From: Dimargaris cristalligena
Lineage: Eukaryota > Kickxellomycota > Dimargaritomycetes > Dimargaritales > Dimargaritaceae
Assembly: GCA_027576995.1 (NCBI GenBank)
Contig: JANBQC010000041.1
Coordinates: forward strand, 19,136 to 83,135
Reading direction: 5' to 3'
DNA length: 64,000 nucleotides
A program made the translations under genes and the position numbers. The notes below the pieces were generated by a model. That model did no database searches, was not told where the DNA came from, and was given only the letters and a program-made list of their open reading frames with translations. This document shows positions 23,565 through 34,988 of the stretch, piece after piece (positions within the stretch are counted from its first letter, which is position 1; the number at the start of each line of letters is the position of its first letter).

Positions 23565-26500
23565 GGTGAAGGTATGTGAGGAATTAGGGAGGGGGAGGAG
23601 GGGGAGAGTTGAAGAAAAGAGAGACAATGGCCAAGGCCAAGGGAGAGTGGATTGAATTTACACCTAGAGGAGTTGGTTGTTGTAGTGGTAGTGGGGAGTT
23701 TGAAAAATAGGATTGGATAGTGTCGGAGTAGAAGGGGTAGGGAAGGGTTCATGGGGTGTGGGTAAGAAGAGAGAGAGAATTGGTGACAATAGAGAGAACT
23801 CGAGGGAAGAGAAGGAGGAAAGGGAGGATAACTAAGGAGGAAAGAAGAAAAGCGGAAAAGGTGCTTTCAGCAGACGGCCTGGGGAACGCATTATAAAGTA
23901 AAGGCTGCGCTGAACTTGGAGTGTGGTGAGTCGAGCATACAGTCTAAGGTAAAAAGAGTATTAAAAGGGCATATAGCTAGGGCTGTGCATATAACCACCA
24001 CGGCCTGCTATTATTACTACTACTACGGGGGACGACTAACTAGAGCGGCAGCTGACAGGCATGCTAAGACAATAGTAACAATGATTTATTGTAATAAGAG
24101 TAAGAATATATATATATATGTATCTGAGTGGAAATGGAAATGCCAACAGTCATCTACGCCCACGCAAACAGTAATGATCCACTGCTACTACTACTACTAC
24201 ATACGTTTACCAGCCAGTCAGTCCTACCCCCCTTAACAATGCTATTTATATCCATATCCGTCCAAATAAAACACTCCAGCTAAGTCCGGATAGGAGGAGG
24301 TCCCAGTAAAATGCAAGGGCCAAAAATAGACGGGTGTATGAGAATGAACCAACCACCAATTTACATTCCAATTTTAATCTCAAATTCAGATTCAAGCTCA
24401 GTCCAGTTCCATGACAACTTTGTTATTCCACCCCAACCGGGCCCGAGAAAAATTAAATATATATATAATAAAACCACCCCTCACCAGGGGTCCAGCAGCT
24501 GACGTACAACCCACGGAGGCAACGCTTACACTGACTCCCCTCTTGCTACTCCGGCGCCTTCAACAAGAACTTGGCAAAGGCCAGCTGTGCCCATTACGAC
24601 AACAGCAGGAGCTGGTCATGGTTATTGGCAGACCGGTAGGTAAGTAATACCAGAATCGAATGGAAGAGTGTACACATGTCTTCTTTCCTTTTCTTTCCTA
24701 TTTTACGGTATATACATGGTCTATCTGAGGGGTAAATGAATAGGACAGACTGGGTAGTAAGAGGCCTCCATCTACAACAATAGACCAGTCCAGGCAGAGT
24801 CATGCCTGACGAAGGCAGGTCTAAAAATAGCTTATAGGAGGGTAAGAAGTGTCACACAGCCTGTAAGACAATAAATGAAAAGGGGGGAATAAATACATTT
24901 ATTAGCAGTACTTTAGATATATATTAATTGCATTATGTAATCGGTATATCGTGCTAATTAAATAATTGGCAGTCGGTGTACCATGGGCAAAAAGACATTC
25001 ATGAAAGAAGGGTGGGGGATTTATTGATGACGGTAAGTAGAAAGAATGGCTCTGTGCTGTACAAACGTTGCTCCCCCTTCTTCCACTCTGCCGTGGGTGT
25101 GAGAGTTACCCAGCCCAATACGGCCGCCAGCCACATAGCAGCAAAGTTCCACCCATGGAATAAGGGAGAAGGAATACGGAGGAGAAGGGGTTCTAAACAA
25201 TGGGTAAAATAATGCCTCGTCTGGTAATAATGATGGTGATGCTATGTACTGGCAGCATTCCATACCCCCTCCCCTGCTATAGGTGCTTGCTTAACTCTAA
25301 CTACATGTAGTTATAATGCAATTAACCACCTCCCCCCTCCAATAGGTGTGTGGGGCTCTATTGTTGTCTCGGACAGCGTACATATAATATGTCTGTGTTT
25401 CTCTATCCCCTGTTTTTCCACCCGTATACTACTACTATTGTAAGCGAGCAGGCCGAGTGGGGCCGGAAATAAGGCAATAAAATAACTAGCGATCACCGAG
25501 TAGGGTGTAAATAACTGGACAAAATGAAATAGAGCTCGTAGGCACAATATAATTATTAGTATTTTATTGAAAGACACAGGATAATGGTAGGCCGCTCGAG
25601 CAGTGGGTTATATTCCTCTGGGATGAGGCGTTGTTCTTGTGCCGCTGGGGGAAGGCCGTTTCCTCTTCCTGTGGGGAAGGTTGAATGATTCCAGGTCATG
25701 TGACCCATATGGTCTTCCTCACTTGGTCGAAGGTACTGTGAGGGGAGGATCGGCCTCTCGTCTCTGAGTGGGGACGGCCTCCCCCGGTTGCACTATAACC
25801 TTGATATAAAATAGTCTTATTTTCGGGGGGGTTCGCGCATCTAAAGATAAATTCAAGATCCCGAAACAGCAGTCCAAATCGGCAAATGAATTACCCCATT
25901 CAATGCCCCGTCCGAATACAGGCGTGACTGTTGAGCCTTTTTTTCCCGGCATAGTCTGTGATTGTGCGGTTCCGCAGACCAAAAGGTATATTATATATAT
26001 TAATACCAGCCTTGTCCCCACCCCCTCCTTCCCCCGCGGATCATACCCGTGTGGAGTTTAATTATCTCCGGTCCATGGTCTATTTATAAATAGGCTAATT
26101 GGGTCTCTACCATCGTAACCGCAACAGCTCCCCGCATAAGATCCCCTTGAAGTGTCCTAATGAACCTTGATTTAAATGCAAATCCGAGTCACGCTTTAGT
26201 CACTGTAGTGGTTACAAGTCGCAGGAGGGGGCATACTTCACACCAAATCAACCGGCCTAAGCCATTCAAGCAACAAAGTACCCTTCTTCATCGTCAACTA
26301 CTATTAATAGTTCCGTGGATTAATTGGGACCACGTTTATTGTTATAGAGCATACACACGTGTAATTTAATGGTGAACAATTAATTATACGAGTACAATCA
26401 TGCTAATAGTAATACAGGTAATAAACCAAACAGGTTAATCCGAGAATTCGGAATTGGTAGAGGGAGAGGTGGAAACATCTTCCAAAGTAGAGTATAGAAT

Positions 26501-27199
26501 GATAGTGAGTAATATCACCATTACTATAGCCATGTAGAAATAACTATTACATACAAGAAGTACAAAAAAATGAGAATGGCTGGGAAATGTTGAATTCCCT
26601 AGTATTGCTGAACATAATAGGGGGGAGGTACACGCACAGGCCAATCTACTATCATCTAGAGCCCACAGGTATAATAGAAGCTATGCCATACCAAACCATG
26701 AAAAGGTAGGTCGTATAACATATATCCCATAGTATTGTTCATAATCAAAGGAGGTGTTTTCCAGCGGCAGGATAGTAGTAGTGGCTAAAAAATATTTCAA
26801 GGAAACCGGCGAAAAGAGTAATGGTGGGTTATAGGATAATCAAGCAATGTTCCAGACATTTATCGAATAGGTCACTCATCTCATTTCAGCGCCAACTACT
26901 ACCGACCCCCTCTTCCCAAGTCTCAGTGACTCCTCCCCTTCCACTGTTCCGACGGAATCCCGTCTAACCTAGATTGGATACAGAGAAAGAAGGGAGGGGC
27001 GGGCTCTCTTCTGTTGATTGGTTCATCGTGCGTCACCGTGACCTAATATATTCAAGGGAATCGGGTCTGGTTTTCCGGGGGGTTAATATTTGTCTGACAA
27101 GGGTCGTCTCGTATAACACCACTACTACCCTCTTCCTCCTCCACATCCATCTATTCCAGAATGGGCGATGATGATGTCATTGGACACCATAGTAATAAA
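23565..27199. other. Intergenic region, 3.6 kb
   Basis: The first 300 bases (23565-23870) are purine-rich on +, the presumed promoter tract of the minus-strand Sel1 gene. The rest holds trinucleotide TAC/CTA stretches near 24010-24200, an (AT)n run at 24105-24119, and AT-rich sequence at 24880-24970. The minus-strand frame at 25719-26021 starts with a hydrophobic segment resembling a signal peptide, but its first codon is GTG and there is no ATG before that segment. No gene called. Confidence 0.45.
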
Positions 27200-28216
27200 T
27201 TAGTCCAGGAACTGGCCGGATAAGATCATATTAGCCATGGGCGACTCGGGGCGAATGGGGGTCGTCTTAGTCCGACGCAGCTTGTCCACTCGGTCAGTTT
27301 CGTGGGGGCGGAGCGATGCTGCTTCAGGGGCAGCAGCAGATCCCGTCGGAGCCGGAGCGGAAGCCGAGGAAGCCCGGTGGACCCGGGGAGTCGACGGCGG
27401 CAAGGGTTGGAAATGGGAAGCCGGGTTGTATTCGACCTCGGGAATAGAGGGATGGCGAGTCGAAACACCACCATTATTCACCGGCGGCGACTGACGGGGG
27501 ATACTCCTACTGGCCTCCTCCCCCACAATGTTATAGTGTGGCTGCCCGTTTGATCCTTGACCATGGCTATTCATCGTGGAATCGTAGGGACTAAGGTGCT
27601 GCTGGTAGGCCATATGGGTCTGGGGCTGCTGTTGTGCGGCGATGGATGCGTTGGCGGCCTTACCAAGACTACCGAATATACCACCCCCAACCGAGCTCGA
27701 AAATCCGCCCACTGACGTGGCGGCTGTGGCCGGGTCCCCCCCACCAACGGGGAGGTGGTGGTGGGTTCCCGTGGGGGAGGAGGGGGGAATGTGAGGAGGA
27801 GGGGAGCCGAACGAGTAGGACAGACGGCGGAAGGGTGAGGTGGGGGGGAATACGCCGCCTCCCGCTCCAGCAGCGCCACCACCACCACCACCCCCGGGGG
27901 CCTGGTGAGAGAAGGAAACGTGGCGACTACGCTGGCCACCGGCGGAAACGGGGGGCGACTTGGGCAGCGAGTTCATGAAGAAAGGACCCGCGGAGGTGGG
28001 GGTGGTGGGCGAAAAACCACTACTATTACCACCACCACCCCCTTGACTGCTCAAAGAATCGGGGCGGGCGTGGGTGGTGGAGAGGGAACTCAGACCGGTC
28101 AGGGCGTGGATAGAGGCCCGGCGTTGGGCGGCTACAGGAATAGCCATAGGCATGTTGGGCGGCATCGTAGCCGGAGGGGAAGTAGTCTGTTGCTGGCGAT
28201 TGTCGGAGAGACTCAT
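27200..28216 (-). CDS. Low-complexity fungal protein with conserved-looking C-terminal tail, 338 aa
   Basis: A single-exon frame from ATG 28216 to TAA. The product is disordered: Gln/Pro-rich start, poly-Gly tracts around residues 59-64 and 108-121, and many Ser-Pro pairs. Two islands stand out as basophilic (PKA-like) phosphorylation sites: RRASIHAL near residue 32 and FRRLSYSFGSP near residue 129. The last 16 residues, ESPMANMILSGQFLD, form a compact hydrophobic motif of the kind that is conserved in otherwise variable fungal regulatory proteins. I cannot name the family. There is no signal peptide, membrane span or enzymatic motif. The long GC-rich frame with clear codon bias makes it a real gene; the function is unknown, perhaps signalling or a phosphoregulated adaptor. 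Confidence 0.75.
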   Translation of the reverse strand: MSLSDNRQQQTTSPPATMPPNMPMAIPVAAQRRASIHALTGLSSLSTTHARPDSLSSQGGGGGNSSGFSPTTPTSAGPFFMNSLPKSPPVSAGGQRSRHVSFSHQAPGGGGGGGAAGAGGGVFPPTSPFRRLSYSFGSPPPHIPPSSPTGTHHHLPVGGGDPATAATSVGGFSSSVGGGIFGSLGKAANASIAAQQQPQTHMAYQQHLSPYDSTMNSHGQGSNGQPHYNIVGEEASRSIPRQSPPVNNGGVSTRHPSIPEVEYNPASHFQPLPPSTPRVHRASSASAPAPTGSAAAPEAASLRPHETDRVDKLRRTKTTPIRPESPMANMILSGQFLD

Positions 28217-28640
28217 GGTAAATATAGAGTGATGTGTGGAGGGAGAGGAGAGGGTATATATATGCTGGTCACCCGGTGAAGCAACTGGAGTCGGGTGGCG
28301 ACTAACTATATAGCCAATGTATTAAAAGGGAAATACGAGAAAAGTGGCGGTCGAATAAAGAGATAGAGCCGAGCAGAATTTTAAGGAAAGCGCTGCGTTG
28401 GCCGGAAATCTGGAGGAAACGGACGGGCGAGGGCGGGGGTATTACACATATATATATATATATACGTATTTATTAGCGTGTGTGTATACGTATATGCGCA
28501 TACGCATTGATGTAAAGCATGGGTTAGAGAGCCAGGAAGAGCGGGAAAGGCGGTTATGGGATAGTGTCCATTGACTCTAAGGCTATAGTTGTCCGGAAAA
28601 ACTAAGCGAGAGCGTGAGAGCGGGAGGAGATCCAGCAGTC

Positions 28641-28679
28641 CTATACTATACTATACTATACTAACTATACTATACTATA
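28641..28679. repeat. CTATA pentanucleotide tandem repeat
   Basis: About seven to eight CTATA units in 39 bases with one interruption in the middle, lying between the promoter of the low-complexity protein gene and the next intergenic stretch. Confidence 0.9.
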
Positions 28680-30424
28680 AGCACGAGCTTCTTACCCACG
28701 CGAACCAAAAACAATATATGGCCCGGGTGTTTAAATAGCCGCCCGGCTAAATAGAGAGTGAGCTCTATAGCCCAATATGTGAAACAACCACGTCTCCAGG
28801 CCAGGCCCGGGGCTATCAACAAAACTGCAGAGGCATTGTTTACTTACGTCGCTATGGCGCACTTCAGGGGAGCTAAAAAACGTAGAGAATGCCACACAAT
28901 TAATCAGGCAATAGTAAATCTACCAGCCAGAAACAACGAGTAAAATAGTAAATAGGATGGAATGAATGAATGAGTGATTGAATGATTGATTGATTAATTG
29001 ATTATATAAAATTGATTTATTCAGGAAGGTGGAGAGATGATAGTAGGAGTCTATTATATGGGCAAAATAGGTCGGGAAATATAAGGGGAAGGAAAACAAA
29101 GCTGCTGCTACACCAACGGTTCCAGATGATCCCATTTATACTGACTGGGTTGTTCTCCTCTCCCCAGTCACACCTGGCCAGGTATTTTTTATGGCAGGAG
29201 GGTTGTTGTGCGCAGTGTTAAAGGGGGTGGCATAATAGTATAGCGAGCGTATACAACCGCCCCACCACTAAAGAACAAGGGCATTTACCCCTCTTAGTAC
29301 ACCCTGGCTATTTTTTTGAATCCGAGACATACCCAATTAGGTATGCTGGATCAGTATAAACCCTCTAAAATCGGTTCCATCCACCACTATTCTCCACCAG
29401 TAGCATACTACTACTGTACCCATGTATCCTCCTCTCCTCTCATGGGATAGAGGAATGAATGCCCTTGGATAGTATCCCGCCTTTTATACCTCCACCGTAC
29501 CTGGGGGTAATAGCCGTGGTCCAGCGTTCCCAAACAGTGGTCACTTGAGATTCCGCCAATGGTCAAGGTGGTGTGGCTTCTCAGCCGAGTCTCTCTCGTT
29601 CTCGTTCGGGTGCGCTTACCAAACAAACCGAACGACCGCTTCACCCCGCGCGCCCATGGGCGCAGACTTTTGAATCAATGGCCACTGGGATCTACTCTTT
29701 ATAGCATCATCTCGCCGACACCATAAAACCACATCACATAACCCCTCTCTGAATTCTAATATATATTATACGGGACGCATACCCCCAGAACATATATTAG
29801 AATACTTTGCATAATTACTCGACACCTTATTTTAACCGCTGTACATTATTTCACAGCATAAAACAGCCATACAGTGGTGCAATAGAGAGCAGAGCGCTAT
29901 AGTTGATAATAAGCATGGCTCTGGTGAACCCCCCAATCCATTTTCAATTTCTCGATGGAGGCGGTTTTATGTGACTGGGACTTTCTCCCTCCCCCTTTCC
30001 AGGCACATTCGCGATTTTCCTAAAACAGGCAAAACCTGAGAGGAGACGGTGGGGGGCACATGACCACCTCCCCCCTCTTCCTCTCTGGGCTTATTCAACT
30101 AAGCCACACAGTCCAGTTATTCTCCCCCTTTAGAATATATAGGTTCACTACGACGACCTGGGGAGGAGGTTTTATCTGGGGGATGTTCGCAGCGTAGGTA
30201 ATTGATTAATCAAACATATAATAGTTTCATCATGCAATAATGCGACTAAAGAGTGGTGTGGGTACCACGTAAGAACCAAATGCACCCCGCCTTAGTGGGT
30301 CTGGCAAGGAGCGGCGGGGAAAGAGGAATCTTTTCACCTTAGTCTCAAGTTCTTGTTTGACAAGACCGGATTCACTTTGGGAGTAGCTGGGCCATGCTCG
30401 TATGTATTATGTGTCCCAGGGGCT

Positions 30425-30453
30425 TTATTATTATTATTATTATTATTATTATT
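30425..30453. repeat. (TTA)n trinucleotide repeat
   Basis: Nearly ten perfect TTA units in gene-free sequence. A similar perfect AAT-type run occurs at 48101-48126, near the 3' side of the second Sel1 gene. Confidence 0.9.
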
Positions 30454-31198
30454 TTAACCTGAAACACCAAAATGTCACGAAATAGTACAGGCGAATAGTA
30501 TAGAGAAGAGGTATTACGTTGGTAGCGGAAGGGGAGCATAATGGTTTTGGTCAATATTACCGTCCCCTTTCTACCGAACGTGGGTATAAAATATGCATCG
30601 GGGGGTGTGTGGAGAGAATACGAAACAAAGGGGCTGGGAATTCTAACAAATTTACCCGGTTTCCATTACCTATGGACTCCAAAATGGGGGGAGTTGGCTA
30701 GCCCGAGTATGGCTTGTGTTTCCCGAGCCCCTATGTCGCTGAATATAGAAGGAAGGGGAAAGAAAGGGCTGTCGCTAAACTACCGTAGTATAATAGAAGA
30801 TAGTTATTATATATTAGGGCGATAAAACCAGCCCGGATGGACACAGGTTCGATTCCATCGGTTTCACATCCCATTTTCAATTGTGGCTGGTTTGATGCGG
30901 CAAATGGCTACGCCTACTCTAGTTTCGAGCCCAGGAGCACCGTCGAACCAGTTGTTAATTAGTATCGATACAATTCTTGCATATTTAGGCAATTTGTGAC
31001 ACCAAGTGGGGGAGAAGGGTATATGTCCCTCTCCTGCTCTCCTTTGTATTCATAGTGCGCCTGGTTACCAATAATAATAAAAATGTAGATAACCCCCAGC
31101 TATTCCGCGATAGAATCTTGCGTAGTGTGTACCTACGGCTAATAGTAGTATCTTTAATGGCTTTTAAAATATTAGGTAATGATTCGAATCCAGTGGGC

Positions 31199-31233
<35 letters not shown>

Positions 31234-31580
31234 AATAGATGTGTATGTGGGGGAGAAAAAAGAAGAGCGGAGGGTATGGTAATAGATTTCACATTCTTGT
31301 AAGAAACTAGAGTGTACGCCAGAGGACCCCCCAGGTGAAGAAGGGACTGGTGGCAAGTAGAGTATCTAAAGGAGCGGGGTTGGTATAGTAATATAAGTGG
31401 CGATATGCTGCTACTGCCATAGTAGCTATATAGCCAGGGGAAAAGGAGGGAAGTGTCGGGTAAGGTAGCAGAATAGTCGAGGGCGATGTAAATATAAATA
31501 TATATATATATATATATATATTTACCAATTTGTCATTTCTATGCCATCCGGCGGGTGTCGCCGCCATTGCCGTTTCTCGA

Positions 31581-32261
31581 TTATGACGGGGGAGTCCCTT
31601 CCTCGATCCGTTTCCGTTTCTCTTCCCGCATGGCATCCTGCCAACGGTGCAGTTCGGCGGTTTCGTGAATCTTAAACCCGAAGATTTTCGGTTCATACCG
31701 GGCGGCGGATTTCTGCGGGACCAACGTGGAGTACGCCTGCATGATCATATGCGGCAACCCGGTACCGAAATAAGCGCCATCGACGTTAGAGTGCCGGGGG
31801 GATTTGGGGTTATAAATATCTTCACAATGCGGGCAGTACAATTTCACGGACTGTAACCCGGCCACATCGGTTAGCCCCACCGGTAACAACGCCTGGTTAT
31901 GGCAGAGTACGCGGGGACACCGGCCAAACCCGGCGCTCTTGTACTTCTCGAGGACTTTTTGCATGCCCCGGGCGGTTAAGACGTACCGGGCGTGGATGAG
32001 CCCGTACAAATGGCGGGCGGACCGTTCCACGGCATCCCGCATCTCCTGGTTCAGTTTGGCCTCCTCCAGATTGTCGGAAATGAGTTGGAGGGCCAGGGAA
32101 TAGTGCTCCACGTCTTGGCAGAGGCCCGTCAAATTAAACCGATCCCCGATGAACTCTTCGTCGATTTCCACGAAATACTCATTGCCCTTGAGGAATAGGA
32201 ACCACTCGGCCCAGTACCGGGCGTATTCGCCTTCGCTGTTGCTATCGATGTCGTTCATCAT
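31581..32261 (-). CDS. CKB1: Casein kinase 2 regulatory (beta) subunit, 226 aa
   Basis: The regulatory subunit of protein kinase CK2, which dimerises and docks two catalytic alpha subunits, acting in nucleus and cytoplasm. Family landmarks are all present: FNLTGL around residue 42, YGLIHARYVLT around 86-95, the zinc-binding cysteines CPRVLC (115 and 120) and CPHC (143 and 146) that form the dimer interface, SPRHSNVDGAYFGTG around 154-167, and GFKIHETA near the C terminus. The length fits the family (215 aa in human). The acidic loop that in animals reads like DLEPDEELED is much less acidic here (ISDNLEEAKLNQ, residues 61-72). The N terminus has a short acidic SNSEGE stretch in place of the usual phosphorylated SSSEE. 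A single exon; start ATG at 32261 in a CCACC context (a second ATG follows directly). Purine-rich + strand upstream. Confidence 0.97.
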   Translation of the reverse strand: MMNDIDSNSEGEYARYWAEWFLFLKGNEYFVEIDEEFIGDRFNLTGLCQDVEHYSLALQLISDNLEEAKLNQEMRDAVERSARHLYGLIHARYVLTARGMQKVLEKYKSAGFGRCPRVLCHNQALLPVGLTDVAGLQSVKLYCPHCEDIYNPKSPRHSNVDGAYFGTGLPHMIMQAYSTLVPQKSAARYEPKIFGFKIHETAELHRWQDAMREEKRKRIEEGTPPS

Positions 32262-33326
32262 GGTCGGGTGGAGAGAGTGAGAGTATAGGGAGAGTAGGGA
32301 GGAGGAGGAAGGTCAATAAGCAATAACCCGGCAAGCTAGATAGATAATAGAATGTGTAGACTTAATGAGCAACAAGAGGTGAAAAAAAAAAAGCACATAG
32401 CCCTTCGAAAGGAAGGGATTAAGGAGAGGACACTGGGGATGAGAGGAGGTCAATAATACTTTACTAGCAAAGAACCTGCTAAAAGTGCCTTTGGGATTCC
32501 TTCAGCCGCACATACAATAAACCCTTGCTTTACCAGTCTCGCTCATTCTTTCACACACATGGCTAACTGTCTATTTTGTTAAGCTAGCTATTCTTACTAT
32601 ACACCCCTCCTTCCTTACACAAAACATCGCAGTGAAAAAAATTGGGCTGGAGAATGTGGTTGTGGTAGGGGACAGGTAAAAAAAACCCCGTGGCCCACAG
32701 CCCAAGAGGCAAGGCAAAAGGGAATTCACCTATTGGTTGCCCGTGGGTACATTTATCCTCATGACCGATGACTTAAAATCCCACTGTCAGATCCATTTTA
32801 CGATGCCCAATGGGAGAGGGAGGATATACCACCATTCCCACCTATGTGGCTCGCCAGCCTAAATTGACGCCTGGGTTTCCAAAGCATGTATAAAATAGGG
32901 TTTATTAACGAAGTTGGGTTGAGTTGGGTGGAGTGGGCGTGGGAGGAGGGCTGAGTTATCACCATGACCCCCTCTCCCCAATATCAGCTCGATGCATTGC
33001 CGTTTCAGGGTTGGTTATACATGACATAGCCGTGGACTCCATCATATAACCACCAGCTACACAAACGCAAACGCAAAGCCACAATCACCTGCCAAAGTAT
33101 GGGAACCGGTAAAAAAGCCGCTCGGGAGTTGCAAATGAAACAGGATAACTCAATGGAATGAATATACAGAAGCCAATCCATGTCAAAGGCAGCAACAGTA
33201 ACCCTGTATTAATCCCCTATAATCTAGACAATTCAAGGTCGGCCTATTTTCTCTCGAATAGATGGGGAGAAACAGTCCATAACTTAAAGTGAGAAAACCA
33301 CAGGCAAAATAGTGGGGAGGGGATGC
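32262..33326. other. Intergenic region, about 1 kb
   Basis: Contains the presumed CKB1 promoter (purine-rich on + at 32262-32310) and the 3' side of ATX1. No repeat of note and no gene seen. Confidence 0.5.
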
Positions 33327-34023
33327 TTAAGCAGAGGAGACGGCCTCCTTCTCCAGGTCGGGGTGGGCCTCCTTGCCAGTGGCGCGGATGGCCTCGAGGA
33401 TGGTATCATGGGGGGCAGTGCCAGTGACAATGACCTTCTGGTTGTCCATGTCGATATCGACCTTCTCGACACCTACGGCACAGCAGGAATGGGTCCCATT
33501 AAGTAAGGAGTGGTGATGGATGGTAGGCATATACCCAATGGAAGGTAGGATTCAAGCATTAGCATCAATAATAAGCCTATATATATATATATATTTAAAC
33601 TAGAGCGGCAGGTGTGAACCCACCCATGACTGCGGCAGTCTGTACCATACAGCCAACCCAGAAGTTAACCGGTGCTGAATGGGAAGGTCAATAAGAAGTA
33701 TAGAGAGTGTGTATGGGTAACTTACCCTTGACGCGGCCGAGGGCCTTGGTGACGGCACCGGAGCAGCCGGAGCAGGCCATCTTGACTTTGAAGGTGTGGG
33801 TCTATAGAGGCATGTGCAGATGGGAGGGAATGGGAGGCGGTTAGGTTAAGTTGAGTTAAATGGGGCAGTGGACAAGGGGCGGAGGCGGGGGAAATGCCGC
33901 CGTATAGCATCCCTTCCTCTCTCCCTTCAATAAGCATGGGAAAGGAGGAGGGGCAGTTTTCCCGCAGAACAGGGTCGTGGGGACAACGTCTGGCCAAGGG
34001 TTTGCAGAACTTACCTCAGACAT
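33327..34023 (-). CDS. ATX1: Cytosolic copper chaperone Atx1, 76 aa, three exons
   Basis: A single HMA-domain copper carrier that delivers Cu(I) to the secretory-pathway copper ATPase. I assembled it from exons 34015-34023 (only 9 nt: M-S-E), 33726-33801 and 33327-33472; both introns (213 and 253 nt) start with GTAAG and end in TAG, and phases match. The copper site is MACSGC (residues 11-16) in the frame of MxCxxC; the loop lysine sits in ATGKE (K62), as in yeast Atx1 and human Atox1. The fold VEKVDIDMDNQKVIVTG is the expected beta-strand pair. The length matches the family (73 aa in yeast). No single frame shows the whole gene, because the metal-binding site and the rest of the domain are on different exons and the start codon is on the 9-nt exon. 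Confidence 0.95.
33579..33594. repeat. (AT)n run inside ATX1 intron 2
   Basis: A short dinucleotide repeat between the two larger ATX1 exons; it does not affect the coding sequence. Confidence 0.85.
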
Positions 34024-34988
34024 ATTGAAGAGTGCGGGTAGGGGAGGGGAGATAGTTATAATAAATAAATTGGGTAGTAACGGGAGCGTAGGTATAGATG
34101 CAGTAGTAAACTAACGAGGCAATTGGGAGGAAGAAGTACGAAGTGGTCAGAGGGCCGGTGGCCGTGTAGTTATAGACGAGCGAAGGGGAGAGGTAGGGTG
34201 GTGAACCGTCGGTAGGATTACGGGCACGGGATCTCTCTCTCTCTCTCTCTCTCTCATACACTCAAAATGTGTGGCGACCTTGCAGTTTGAATAATGGAAG
34301 AGGCGGAAGGACAGAGGGAGTAGTATTCCAGGGCCCCAGGCTTTGTTACAGAAAGATGTGGTGTGGAATGGAAGGAATAGTAGGCCCTCTGCCCTGAATA
34401 TTCTCGTCTACCCCAACGAATATACTACTACTTTATCTCCTTTTCTATTGGATACCTCCACCCGGCGGATTTCCCCTCTCTTGGTCCTTCCTTCTCCGCA
34501 CATATTAGCCATTCCCCCCTTCTCGTCTTCATTGTGATTTTGCACCGATGGGAAGAAGGGGAAGGGAGAATGCTATTTCTGTGCGACCCAACCCACCTGC
34601 TTCACCTCAGCTCCCACTTTCTAGCTCATTCATCATACTTCCTAATACCTCCGAGAAACTCTGGCCATCTGACCAGTCCTCTCATACATTAGTTGGGCTT
34701 AATTCCACTATATACCACCCTTGTTTGGATTGCAGTGACAGCACTATCTCTATACTCGGAAATCAATAAACCCATCCAACATTCACATTATTAATAGACG
34801 AAGGCCCGGTGATTGGGATCACTCTATCGGCGGATCACACGGATGGGTGTGTGTATGAAAAGGGAAAGGGTATACCAAGCCTTTAATGGTCCAAAATAAG
34901 GACGAGGAAGGTCTGAAACATCATCCATTCCCGTGCTGAATGAAACTACCGCACCCCTCAACGGAAGGGCATATACATACCATAGTCA
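34024..34988. other. Intergenic region with (TC)n repeat
   Basis: Upstream region of ATX1 and 3' side of TPT1. It contains a perfect (TC)n run of 24 bases at 34232-34255. Frames at 34343-34769 (+) are short and unrecognised. No gene called. Confidence 0.5.

Larger units (their letters stand above)
28217..31580. other. Intergenic region with several microsatellites
   Basis: The purine-rich tract at 28217-28260 is the presumed promoter of the upstream minus-strand gene. The region contains (TA)n at 28448-28464, an interrupted CTATA pentanucleotide repeat at 28641-28679, (TTA)n at 30425-30453, and (AT)n at 31199-31234 and 31499-31522. Some 60-94 codon frames occur (one ATG-initiated at 30541-30825 +) without recognisable content. 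No tRNA or other RNA gene found. Confidence 0.5.

Noticed and set aside
20440..23655. Long + strand frames (234 and 245 codons) opposite the long Sel1 gene
   Set aside because: They are antisense shadows caused by GC-biased third positions of the minus-strand gene; their products are Gly/Arg-rich without domain content.
25719..26021. Minus frame with a signal-peptide-like start
   Set aside because: The first codon is GTG, there is no ATG before the hydrophobic segment, and no upstream exon is evident.
30780..30870. tRNA-like T-loop sequence (GGTTCGATTCC) near 30846
   Set aside because: The flanking bases do not form a T stem, and no D arm or anticodon arm can be drawn upstream. Similar T-loop-like words near 16217 and 39816 fail in the same way.
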